Source: Chloroflexaceae bacterium (lineage in GTDB: Bacteria > Chloroflexota > Chloroflexia > Chloroflexales > Chloroflexaceae). From it: 37,669 bases of DNA. Positions 17,065 through 23,397 of the stretch are shown one piece after another; positions within the stretch are counted from its first letter, which is position 1; each line of letters starts with the position of its first letter. The position numbers and the translations under genes were made by a program. The notes beneath the pieces were generated by a model that was not told where the DNA came from, made no database searches, and was given only the letters and a program-made list of their open reading frames with translations. The stretch is from the NCBI GenBank assembly GCA_012031225.1, contig JAAUTZ010000031.1, forward strand, positions 1 through 37,669, written 5' to 3'.

Positions 17065-17466
17065 ATGACAACAGAGAAACGCTATTATCAAGGCACGGGG
17101 CGGCGGAAAACATCGGTCGCACGGGTGCGCCTGTTTCCCGGCACGGGCGAGTATGTCGTCAACGACAAAGCCCCAGAGGATTACTTCAACAGCCGCGATG
17201 TGGTGCAGCACGCCATTCGCCACCCGCTCGAGCTGACTGGCACGGTGGGCAGCTTCAACGTGATGGTCAAGGTGCGCGGCGGCGGCACAGTCAGCCAATC
17301 GATTGCCGTGCGGCATGGGGTGGCTCGAGCATTGCTCGATTTCAACCAAGAGTATCGCCCAATGCTGAAGCAGGCTGGGATGCTCACCCGCGATCCGCGG
17401 GCGAAAGAACGCAAGAAGGTGGGCTTGAAGCGGGCCCGCAAGCGGCCTCAGTACACCAAGCGGTAG
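17065..17466 (+). CDS. rpsI: 30S ribosomal protein S9
   Basis: A 133-residue S9, whose C-terminal tail reaches the P-site tRNA anticodon loop. YYQGTGRRKTSVARVRLFPG at the start, VRGGGTVSQSIAVRHGVARA and the end KRARKRPQYTKR are diagnostic. I prefer the ATG at 17065, behind GGAGGAGAG, although the frame also has an ATG at 17044 that overlaps this ribosome-binding sequence. The stop codon lies in a 9-bp tandem duplication (GGTAGACCC twice), giving a second in-frame TAG 9 nt later. Confidence 0.95.
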   Translation: MTTEKRYYQGTGRRKTSVARVRLFPGTGEYVVNDKAPEDYFNSRDVVQHAIRHPLELTGTVGSFNVMVKVRGGGTVSQSIAVRHGVARALLDFNQEYRPMLKQAGMLTRDPRAKERKKVGLKRARKRPQYTKR

Positions 17467-17479
17467 ACCCGGTAGACCC
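17462..17479 (+). repeat. 9-bp tandem repeat over the rpsI stop codon
   Basis: GGTAGACCC occurs twice in direct succession (17462-17470 and 17471-17479). The first copy contains the rpsI TAG stop (17464-17466); the second puts a backup TAG in frame at 17473-17475. Confidence 0.85.
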
Positions 17480-17497
17480 GGCAATTTGAAGATTGCC
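17480..17497 (+). promoter_or_regulatory. Inverted repeat bracketing the rsmD -35 box
   Basis: GGCAAT (17480-17485) and ATTGCC (17492-17497) flank TTGAAG, which is exactly the inferred -35 hexamer of the next promoter. It could be a repressor operator, or a weak hairpin at the end of the rpsI transcript; there is no T-run. Confidence 0.5.
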
Positions 17498-17514
17498 CCA
17501 AGCCGTGCTACAAT
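17486..17514 (+). promoter_or_regulatory. Promoter for rsmD-coaD
   Basis: TTGAAG (17486-17491), a 17-nt spacer and TACAAT (17509-17514) with the extended element TGC just before it. Transcription would start near 17521, about 17 nt before the rsmD ATG at 17538. Confidence 0.65.
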
Positions 17515-17537
17515 GCGCGGGAAGTTGTTGTACGCAC

Positions 17538-18142
17538 ATGCGCGTTATCACCGGAACAGCAAAAGGGCACCGCTTAAAAGCCCGCGCGGGATGGGCACCC
17601 GCCCCATGCTAGATCGAGTGAAGGAATCGCTCTTCTCAGTGCTAGAAGGCTACGATGCCTTGCACGGGCGTGTGTTGGATCTGTATGCGGGCACCGGTTC
17701 GCTCGGCATCGAATGCCTCTCGCGGGGCGCAACCTTTGCCGATTTCGTTGAGCAGAATGCCAACGTGTGCCGCATCATCCGCGAGAATTTGGAGCATACG
17801 CACCTGATCGAGCGGGCACAGGTGCATTGCATGCCGGTTGAACGATTTGTGCGCGTTGCTGCGCCAGATGTACAGTACACATTGATTGTTATGGATCCGC
17901 CGTATGCCGATCCAGCCATCGAGCGCACGATTGAGCAGGTCATCGGGCGCACCATCAGCACCCCCGATGGGCTGCTGGTGGTGGGGCACTCGCCCCGTGT
18001 AACACTCGCAGACAGCTATCTGCACTGGCAACGATGCAAGTTTCGGCGGCTTGGAGATTCGTGTTTCTCGATCTATCAACCCGCACACGGTGAGCAGATA
18101 GAAGGATTGGTAGATGATCGCACTCTATCCGGGGAGCTTTGA
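17538..18142 (+). pseudogene. rsmD: 16S rRNA (guanine966-N2)-methyltransferase RsmD, frame disrupted near the 5' end
   Basis: RsmD methylates G966 of 16S rRNA. The N-terminal motif MRVITGTAKGHRLK is read from the ATG at 17538. The rest, PRGMGTRPMLDRVKESLFSV onward, lies in the -1 frame from about 17579 to the stop at 18142. The body is intact: LDLYAGTGSLGIECLSRGA (SAM site) and the catalytic MDPPYAD. The break is at TTAAAAGCCCG (17574-17584), where one base is missing relative to a continuous gene. The -1 frame stays open upstream to a TTG at 17486, but that lies within the promoter, so it is unlikely to be the real start. It could be a true indel, a sequencing error at a homopolymer, or ribosomal slippage on AAAA. 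The 3' end overlaps coaD by 29 nt. Confidence 0.8.
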
Positions 18143-18596
18143 TCCGGTTACCTATGGACATCTTGATACGGCAGTGCGGGCGGCGCGTATTTTTGACCAA
18201 GTGGTGGTCGCCGTTTTTGATCGCCCCAATAAGAAGCTGCTGTTCTCGACGGAAGAGCGCGTTGCCCTAATGCGCGAAGCGGTGCAAGCCTACCCGACAA
18301 TTACGGTGCGGGCGTATTCGATCCTGACTGTGGAGTATGCCCAGACGATTGGGGCCCGGGTGATTGTGCGCGGCTTGCGTGATGTGATTGATTTTGGCCA
18401 CGAAAAGCAGATCGCCCATGTGAACCAAGCCCTCGATCCAGAAATTGAGCAAGTTATTTTGATGGCAAGTCCGCAATACTCATTCGTCAGTTCCAGCATC
18501 GTGCGCGAAGTGGCGACGCTTGGCGGCGAAGTGGGCACGATGGTTCCGGCGCATGTCGTCCGGGCACTGCGGCGCAAATTTGGACACGCTGAGTAG
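18114..18596 (+). CDS. coaD: Phosphopantetheine adenylyltransferase
   Basis: A 160-residue CoaD, normal length. It transfers AMP from ATP to 4'-phosphopantetheine, the penultimate step of coenzyme A synthesis. The nucleotidyl transferase motif GSFDPVTYGHLD (with the GH of HxGH) is at residues 7-18. VIVRGLRDVIDFGHEKQIAH and the SSSIVRE motif (the ISSTxxR equivalent) are visible. It starts inside the end of rsmD, a very common gene pair in bacteria, and probably relies on coupled translation and the promoter upstream of rsmD. Confidence 0.97.
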   Translation: MIALYPGSFDPVTYGHLDTAVRAARIFDQVVVAVFDRPNKKLLFSTEERVALMREAVQAYPTITVRAYSILTVEYAQTIGARVIVRGLRDVIDFGHEKQIAHVNQALDPEIEQVILMASPQYSFVSSSIVREVATLGGEVGTMVPAHVVRALRRKFGHAE

Positions 18597-18617
18597 GAAG
18601 CCAGCAGAGGTGCGATA

Positions 18618-19040
18618 GTGAGTGACAGCAGCCTCGATGAACTGATTGACGAACTCGAAGATGTACTGGCGGACGGGCGGCGGTTGCCATTTGGCATGGT
18701 GCTGGTGAACGAAGACAAGATTCTCGATATTGTTGACAAGATGCGGGTTGCCGTGCCGGATGAGATTAAGCAGGCGCGGCGCGTGGTGCAAGAGCAGGAA
18801 CGCATGCTGGATGAAGCCCAAGCACGGGTTCAGCAAGTGCTGACTGAACAGGGCTTGTTGGATGCGGTGCAAGCCGAGCGCGAACGCATGCTGGTGCAAG
18901 CCGAGCAGGAAGCGATCACGATCCGCAATGGAGCTGATGTGTATGCGCGTGAGGTGCTGGAAGATTTGGATGACCAACTGGTGAAGCTGCTGACGAGTGT
19001 GCGGAATGGGCTTGAGTCGCTGAACCATGTCGGGCAATAG
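18618..19040 (+). CDS. Coiled-coil protein, ATP synthase subunit b-like
   Basis: A 140-residue soluble protein, GTG start behind GAGGTG. The N-terminus (DELIDELEDVLADGRRLPFG) is followed by MVLVNEDKILDIVDKMR, then a long charged helix from about residue 50 to 110 (IKQARRVVQEQERMLDEAQA, AERERMLVQAEQEA) that should form a coiled coil. No transmembrane segment or catalytic motif is seen. Similar proteins are found next to coaD in Chloroflexi and Firmicutes and are often named ATPase or ATP synthase b-like from the coiled coil alone. Its function is unknown; the VNEDKILDIVDKMR part suggests a cell-division or envelope role, but that is inference. Confidence 0.75.
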   Translation: MSDSSLDELIDELEDVLADGRRLPFGMVLVNEDKILDIVDKMRVAVPDEIKQARRVVQEQERMLDEAQARVQQVLTEQGLLDAVQAERERMLVQAEQEAITIRNGADVYAREVLEDLDDQLVKLLTSVRNGLESLNHVGQ

Positions 19041-19071
19041 CCATCGTTTGTAATGCAGCAAGGCCCACCAT

Positions 19072-19617
19072 ATGACAACCCTAAAATTCAATGTGGCCCA
19101 ATTGCTCCGCGAGCCAATCGGCGCGAAACGCACCTACACCTTCGAGGAGCCGCAGCTCGCCCTCGATGGGCAGCTCCACCTGCGCGAGATCAGCGGCTCG
19201 GTGCAATTTACGCGCACCGCTTCGGGCGTGTATGCGTGGATCAGATCACAGGGCACCGTCGCGCTGACGTGTGTGCGTTCGCTTGAACCCTTCGATGAAG
19301 TGATCGCTATTGATGTGCGCGAGGAGATGCACTCGGTGGTGGATATTTTCACTGGCGGGGCTGTGCCGCAGCTTGCCGATGCTGAGGATTTCCGGCTCGA
19401 CGGCTTCCATATGGCTGACGTGGGCGAGGTGATCCGCGAGTACACGCTGCTCGAATTGCCGATCAAGCCGGTCAGTCCGGCATATCGGCATCAGCCCGTC
19501 AGCTATAGCGTGGGCGATGATGCCGAAGATCCCGCCGATGTTGCTGAAGTGGGCGATGCACGGCTGGCAGTATTGCGCGAATTGATCCACCGCCCAGCTG
19601 CACCGGAGCAGAATTGA
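19072..19617 (+). CDS. YceD/DUF177 family protein
   Basis: A 181-residue protein of the DUF177 (YceD) family, which in other bacteria and plants is needed for 23S rRNA accumulation and is nearly always encoded just before rpmF, as here. The N-terminal half has FNVAQLLREPIGAKRTYTFE; the middle has the strand pair LREISGSVQFTRTASGVYAW and TVALTCVRSLEPFD, where a family cysteine is kept. The acidic patch near the end (DAEDFRLDGF and IREYTLLELPIKPV) is typical. Ribosome-binding site is weak (AAGG). The C-terminus is variable. Confidence 0.85.
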   Translation: MTTLKFNVAQLLREPIGAKRTYTFEEPQLALDGQLHLREISGSVQFTRTASGVYAWIRSQGTVALTCVRSLEPFDEVIAIDVREEMHSVVDIFTGGAVPQLADAEDFRLDGFHMADVGEVIREYTLLELPIKPVSPAYRHQPVSYSVGDDAEDPADVAEVGDARLAVLRELIHRPAAPEQN

Positions 19618-19692
19618 GGACGTGACGCAGCGTGATCAGGCGTGACTGGAAGCGAATAGACAAATAGACTGTGAACAAGTAAGGAGACGACT

Positions 19693-19887
19693 ATGGGGGC
19701 ACTACCCAAACATAAAGTGTCGCGCCACCAGCGCGGCAATCGCCGGCGCCATCAGGTGCTCAAAGCACCGCATCTGGTGACGTGTTCCAACTGTGGCAGT
19801 ATGATGCAGCCGCATCGGGTGTGCAAAGTATGTGGCTACTATCGCGGGCGGCAAGTGCTAGTTGTACGTTCGCAAGACAACGACTAG
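19693..19887 (+). CDS. rpmF: 50S ribosomal protein L32, zinc-binding type
   Basis: A 64-residue L32. GALPKHKVSRHQRGNRRRHQ at the start and the zinc ribbon CSNCG...CKVCGYY (two Cys pairs) mark the zinc-binding form. It lies near L17 and L22 on the large subunit. AAGGAGACG precedes the ATG. The YceD-L32 pair upstream of fatty-acid genes (here fabH, fabD) is a widespread order. An intrinsic terminator follows 38 nt after its stop. Confidence 0.97.
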   Translation: MGALPKHKVSRHQRGNRRRHQVLKAPHLVTCSNCGSMMQPHRVCKVCGYYRGRQVLVVRSQDND

Positions 19888-19925
19888 GGCATTGCTTCCT
19901 CATTGGGTATGGCGTGATACGCATG

Positions 19926-19970
19926 CCCCTCTCGCGGCTGCACCTTCAGCACCTTGCGAGAGGGGTTTTT
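19926..19970 (+). terminator. Intrinsic terminator after rpmF
   Basis: CCCCTCTCGC (19926-19935) and GCGAGAGGGG (19956-19965) form a perfect 10-bp GC-rich stem with a 20-nt loop, followed directly by TTTTT (19966-19970). It separates rpmF from fabH, which starts only 26 nt later. Confidence 0.92.
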
Positions 19971-19996
19971 GATGAGAGTGGCACATACAAACGCGC

Positions 19997-21004
19997 ATGC
20001 AGCACTATGCAGCAATTACCGGATGGGGCATGGCCGTGCCAGCGCGAGTGGTCGCCAATGCTGAACTGACCACGCTGGTAGACACCTCTGATGAGTGGAT
20101 CCGCTCACGCACAGGCATTGGGCAGCGGCGGCTGGCCGCCCCCGATGAGTATACCTCTGTGTTGGCTACCGCCGCCGCACAGCAGGCGATAGCGCGGGCA
20201 GGCATTGAGCCAGCCCAAATCGAGTTGGTGATCCTCGCCACCTGCACCCCAGATCGGCTCTTCCCCGCCACCGCGTGTACGGTCCAAGCCAATCTGAATT
20301 TGCCCCACGCGGGCGCGTTCGATTTGGTAGCGGCATGCAGTGGTTTCGTCTATGGCTTGACCGTTGGCACCCGCATGATCCAGAGTGGCGCACACCGCAC
20401 GGTGCTGGTCATCGCCGCCGATCTGTTCAGCCACATCCTCAATTGGCACGACCGCGCAACATGCGTCTTGTTTGGCGATGGAGCCGGTGCGGTGGTGTTG
20501 CAGGCTACGCCAGAGCCACTGGGCCTGCTGAGCGCAGTGCTGCGCTCGGCGGGGCAACACGAACAGCACATGGCGATTGCCGCAGGCGGCACACGCCAGC
20601 CGCTCACCCCCGAACTGCTCGACGCGGGGGGCCACTTCTTCACCATGAACGGCGGCGAAGTCTACCGCCATGCCGTGCGTGATATGACCACCTCCTCGCT
20701 CGAAGCGGTTGCCGCAGCCGGCTTGACGATTGATGCAATTGATGTCATGATCCCACATCAAGCGAATATCCGTATTATTGATGCGCTTGCCAACCGCCTG
20801 ATGGTGCCCCGCGAACGGATTTTTGTGAATCTCGAACGCTACGGCAACACCTCCGCCGCCTCGGTTCCGCTCGCGCTCTGCGAAGCAGCAGCAGCAGGCT
20901 GGCTCAATGCCGGTAGTCGGGTGTTGCTGAGTGCGTTCGGTGGCGGCTTTACGTGGGCATCGGCAGTGGTGCGCTGGGGGATACCAACAACCCTCGTGCC
21001 CTAA
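19997..21004 (+). CDS. fabH: Beta-ketoacyl-ACP synthase III
   Basis: A 335-residue FabH, which condenses acetyl-CoA (or another starter acyl-CoA) with malonyl-ACP to begin fatty acid synthesis. The catalytic triad is visible: C114 in AACSGFVYG, H254 in IPHQANIRI and N284 in YGNTSAASV. The N-terminal TSDEWIRSRTGIGQRR is a family signature. No good ribosome-binding site lies before the ATG, so the start is less certain, but the N-terminal GWGMAVPARVV strand fits the family. A terminator is only 26 nt upstream; I did not find a clear promoter. fabD follows 50 nt downstream. Confidence 0.94.
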   Translation: MQHYAAITGWGMAVPARVVANAELTTLVDTSDEWIRSRTGIGQRRLAAPDEYTSVLATAAAQQAIARAGIEPAQIELVILATCTPDRLFPATACTVQANLNLPHAGAFDLVAACSGFVYGLTVGTRMIQSGAHRTVLVIAADLFSHILNWHDRATCVLFGDGAGAVVLQATPEPLGLLSAVLRSAGQHEQHMAIAAGGTRQPLTPELLDAGGHFFTMNGGEVYRHAVRDMTTSSLEAVAAAGLTIDAIDVMIPHQANIRIIDALANRLMVPRERIFVNLERYGNTSAASVPLALCEAAAAGWLNAGSRVLLSAFGGGFTWASAVVRWGIPTTLVP

Positions 21005-21054
21005 GCAAGCCCCCGACAATGGCTCCGGAATATGCTGAATAGAGGAGAGCAAGC

Positions 21055-22146
21055 ATGACGACGGCGTGGATCTTCCCCGGTCAAGGTTCGCAGTATGTGG
21101 GCATGGGGCGGGATCTGTATGACCACCAACCAGCCGCCCGCGAAGTGTTTGATTTTGCCGATCACGTTCTCGGCTTTGACTTAACGCGGCTGTGTTTCGA
21201 AGGCCCCGAAGCGGAGCTGATGGCAACTGAGAATGCCCAGCCCGCGCTCCTTACAACAAGCATTGCAACGTTGCGGGTGCTGCATACCCACGCCGATGTG
21301 GAAGTGTTGCCGGATCTATTGGTGCCCCACGCGGTGGCGGGGCACAGTCTCGGTGAGTATTCCGCGCTGGTCGCGGGCGGCAGCCTCGATCTGGAAACCG
21401 CCTTGCGGCTTGTGCGGCGGCGGGGCGAGCTAATGGCGGCAGCCCACGAAGGCACGATGGCAGCGGTGATTGGGCTGGATGAGCTAACGCTCGATAACGT
21501 CTGCCGCCAAGTCCAAGCCGAGCTAGGGGCCATGGTGGTGATTGCCAACTACAACACGCCCGATCAACTGGTGATTAGCGGGGCGGCGCACGCGGTGGAG
21601 CAGGCCAGTGTACTGGCCCGCCAGCACGGGGCGCGGCGGGTCTTTCCGCTGCGGGTGAGTGCCGCCTTCCATTCGCCCCTGATGGCTGCCGCCGCCCAGA
21701 AGATGCGCCAGATTCTGCATGCCGCCCCGCTCAACGATCTGCGGATCCCCTTGATTGGCAATGTCAATGCCGAGCCGGTGCAGCGGGCAAGCGAGGTGCG
21801 AAGCGAATTGGAAGCCCAGATTGATGCACCTGTGCGCTGGACAGCCAGTGTGCATGGCATGGCCGCACGCGGCATCCAGACGTTTGTGGAGATTGGCCCC
21901 GGGCGGGTGCTATCGGGCTTGGTCAAACGGATTGCGCCCGCCGCTCGGCAGATCACGCTGGGCACCCTCGCCGAGCTAGAGGCTATGCGGGCCAGCCGCA
22001 ATGGGCACAGACCGCAGGGGCTACCCCCACCAAACGGCCCGCACAGCGCAAGCGAGCCAAATGGCCTACCTGCCCCACCTGCCCCACCTAGCACCAATGG
22101 CACTCCCCCCGTAGCGCAGGAAGTGCCCCAAGCACGCGCACAATAA
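21055..22146 (+). CDS. fabD: Malonyl-CoA:ACP transacylase
   Basis: A 363-residue FabD that moves malonyl from CoA to ACP. AWIFPGQGSQYVGMGRDLY is the N-terminal signature. The nucleophile S98 lies in GHSLGEYSALVAGG, and the catalytic H206 in SAAFHSPLM. FVEIGPGRVLSGLVKRI closes the fold. From about residue 314 there is a Pro/Ala/Asn-rich tail of some 50 residues that is probably disordered and is not part of the usual enzyme of about 310. AGAGGAGAG gives a strong start. acpP and fabG, often adjacent, are not in the window. A strong hairpin follows the stop directly. Confidence 0.95.
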   Translation: MTTAWIFPGQGSQYVGMGRDLYDHQPAAREVFDFADHVLGFDLTRLCFEGPEAELMATENAQPALLTTSIATLRVLHTHADVEVLPDLLVPHAVAGHSLGEYSALVAGGSLDLETALRLVRRRGELMAAAHEGTMAAVIGLDELTLDNVCRQVQAELGAMVVIANYNTPDQLVISGAAHAVEQASVLARQHGARRVFPLRVSAAFHSPLMAAAAQKMRQILHAAPLNDLRIPLIGNVNAEPVQRASEVRSELEAQIDAPVRWTASVHGMAARGIQTFVEIGPGRVLSGLVKRIAPAARQITLGTLAELEAMRASRNGHRPQGLPPPNGPHSASEPNGLPAPPAPPSTNGTPPVAQEVPQARAQ

Positions 22147-22400
22147 AAGGGGGGTGTGGCGCAGAGAACCCGACAAACTGCGCCACACCCCATATGAAAG
22201 CCTGCGTTGCTTGACTACCTTACCAGAACAATCTGGATCTGTTTCACTGTTTCGTCTTTCAGCAGGGCAACAAAAGATTCAATCCAAATGGGCAAGCATT
22301 GGCTGCCCGATGTCCTGTCCGGCCCTCGTGCCCGCCAGCACTGCATTGGAGTGGGTAGGCGCGGAGGCTAGTGGACGGGTGATGCCTGACCGTCTGTTTG
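22144..22400 (-). ncRNA. Candidate structured small RNA (minus strand)
   Basis: Read on the minus strand, a strong promoter at 22407-22435 predicts a start near 22400. A 14-bp hairpin plus T-run at 22191-22145 would end the transcript after about 255 nt. Between them several local hairpins are possible: GACGG/CCGTC near the 5' end, GTGC/GCAC, GGGC-AGC/GCT-GCCC, and CCAGA/TCTGG around TTGT. I found no match by eye to SRP RNA, RNase P RNA, tmRNA or 6S RNA signatures. One 43-codon reading frame exists inside (22346 to 22215, minus) with no ribosome-binding site. It could be a small regulatory RNA, a small-protein mRNA, or a lineage-specific RNA. Confidence 0.55.
22145..22191 (-). terminator. Strong hairpin with minus-strand T-run
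   Basis: GGGGTGTGGCGCAG (22151-22164) and CTGCGCCACACCCC (22178-22191) form a perfect 14-bp stem with a 13-nt loop. On the minus strand it is followed by CC then TTTT, like an intrinsic terminator. On the plus strand there is no T-run, but the hairpin abuts the fabD stop and may also mark that 3' end. Confidence 0.8.
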
Positions 22401-22406
22401 ATACAA

Positions 22407-22435
22407 ATTATAGCACACCTAGTACCAGCAGGCAA
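22407..22435 (-). promoter_or_regulatory. Strong minus-strand promoter in the fabD downstream gap
   Basis: On the minus strand: TTGCCT (-35, 22435-22430), a 17-nt spacer and TATAAT (-10, 22412-22407), preceded by the extended element TGC. This is the best sigma70-type match in the window, and it points to no annotated gene. Confidence 0.75.
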
Positions 22436-22540
22436 GTAGGAGGATACTCAAACAGTTCCACAGAGAAAACAACGCAACGGGCTGTGCGGGCTTAGCTTCC
22501 AGCCCATCCCCCTCCCCCTGCACACCCTATCCCAAGAATC

Positions 22541-22549
22541 TGGTATCAT
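22541..22549 (+). promoter_or_regulatory. Possible promoter of the 22585 gene
   Basis: TGGTATCAT: an extended -10 with TATCAT at 22544-22549. No convincing -35 lies 16-18 nt upstream. The start of transcription would be about 30 nt before the ATG. Confidence 0.4.
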
Positions 22550-22584
22550 GTCAAAAAAGAGTTCTAATCCAGTAGGCATACCCA

Positions 22585-23397
22585 ATGAAACTGTTTGAAC
22601 AAACCGAAACGGCTTTTATTGTCCGCAACAGCACCCTCCGCAACGACATCGTGCTAGGGGGCTTGCTGATCGTGTTAGGCATTGTTGCCTTAGGCTCGAT
22701 CAGCTACATCATCGAATACACCACCCTGACGTGTAACCCGGTTGCCAATCGTTCGGTGACGTGCATTATGCAGGAGCATCGCCTATCTGGCGTATATACG
22801 ACTGAACTCACCAATGTGCTGGCGGTGTATGTCACCGAAGCCACCACCATCGGCACGGGGCGGTTTCAGGTGCGCCGCGATCAGATTGTCTTAGTTGCCG
22901 ATCAGGGCGAGGTACTCGTGCCCTATTTTTACAGTGCCGAATTTGGCAAGGTGCAAGTGCTTGCAACGCGCATCGCCCGCTATCTCGAAAACCCGCAGGG
23001 GCGGACTTTGGCGCTGCGCCAGAATCAGCAGGTGGAACATGAATTCCTCAACGTGGTGGCTGGTGCAGTACTGATTGCTATCGGCAATACCCAGATTGCG
23101 CTACAGGTGCGGCGATGGGAATTTGACCGCTCGGAAGGCGAACTCCTCATGATCAAGCAGCGCATTATGGGGCGGCAGGTGATGCCGGAAACGCCGTGCG
23201 CGGTACGCATCGAACGCACCTCTGATTACCGCATCCTGCGCGATCACGAGCACCGCCGCTCGTGGGTGACAGTGCTGTTCCCATCCGGCAGCGTGCAACG
23301 CATCACCCACAGCTACAAAGATAACCAGCCGGAGTATCCCCAGCTAGAGCCTCTGGTGCGCGATCTGCGCCAGTTTCTCGGAGTGGAACAGGCATGA
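22585..23397 (+). CDS. Two-TM membrane protein of unknown function
   Basis: A 270-residue protein I do not recognise. A hydrophobic segment at about residues 25-43 (LGGLLIVLGIVALGSISYI) and a second near 155-172 (LNVVAGAVLIAIGNTQIAL) suggest two membrane spans with a soluble domain between them, holding two cysteines (TCNPV, TCIMQ) that could form a disulfide if extracytoplasmic. The C-terminal part alternates strands and basic residues (WEFDRSEGELLMIKQRIMG) and ends with a helix, like a PH-type domain. Its stop overlaps the ATG of the recombinase (ATGA), so the two are probably co-translated. The minus-strand protein at 25964-26635 has a similar plan. Confidence 0.8.
   Translation: MKLFEQTETAFIVRNSTLRNDIVLGGLLIVLGIVALGSISYIIEYTTLTCNPVANRSVTCIMQEHRLSGVYTTELTNVLAVYVTEATTIGTGRFQVRRDQIVLVADQGEVLVPYFYSAEFGKVQVLATRIARYLENPQGRTLALRQNQQVEHEFLNVVAGAVLIAIGNTQIALQVRRWEFDRSEGELLMIKQRIMGRQVMPETPCAVRIERTSDYRILRDHEHRRSWVTVLFPSGSVQRITHSYKDNQPEYPQLEPLVRDLRQFLGVEQA

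Noticed and set aside
17486-17537. TTG at 17486 or ATG at 17513 as the true rsmD start
   Set aside because: Both lie within the inferred promoter upstream of the predicted transcription start, and the encoded residues do not match the RsmD N-terminus, which is found in the other frame.
22144-22400. SRP RNA, RNase P RNA, tmRNA or 6S RNA identity for the candidate small RNA
   Set aside because: The characteristic sequence blocks of the first three are missing, and I could not show a 6S-like closing stem with central bubble.
22154-22495. A 113-codon plus-strand reading frame after fabD
   Set aside because: It begins inside the hairpin, has no ribosome-binding site, an unlikely composition, and crosses the minus-strand promoter. 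Better explained as non-coding.
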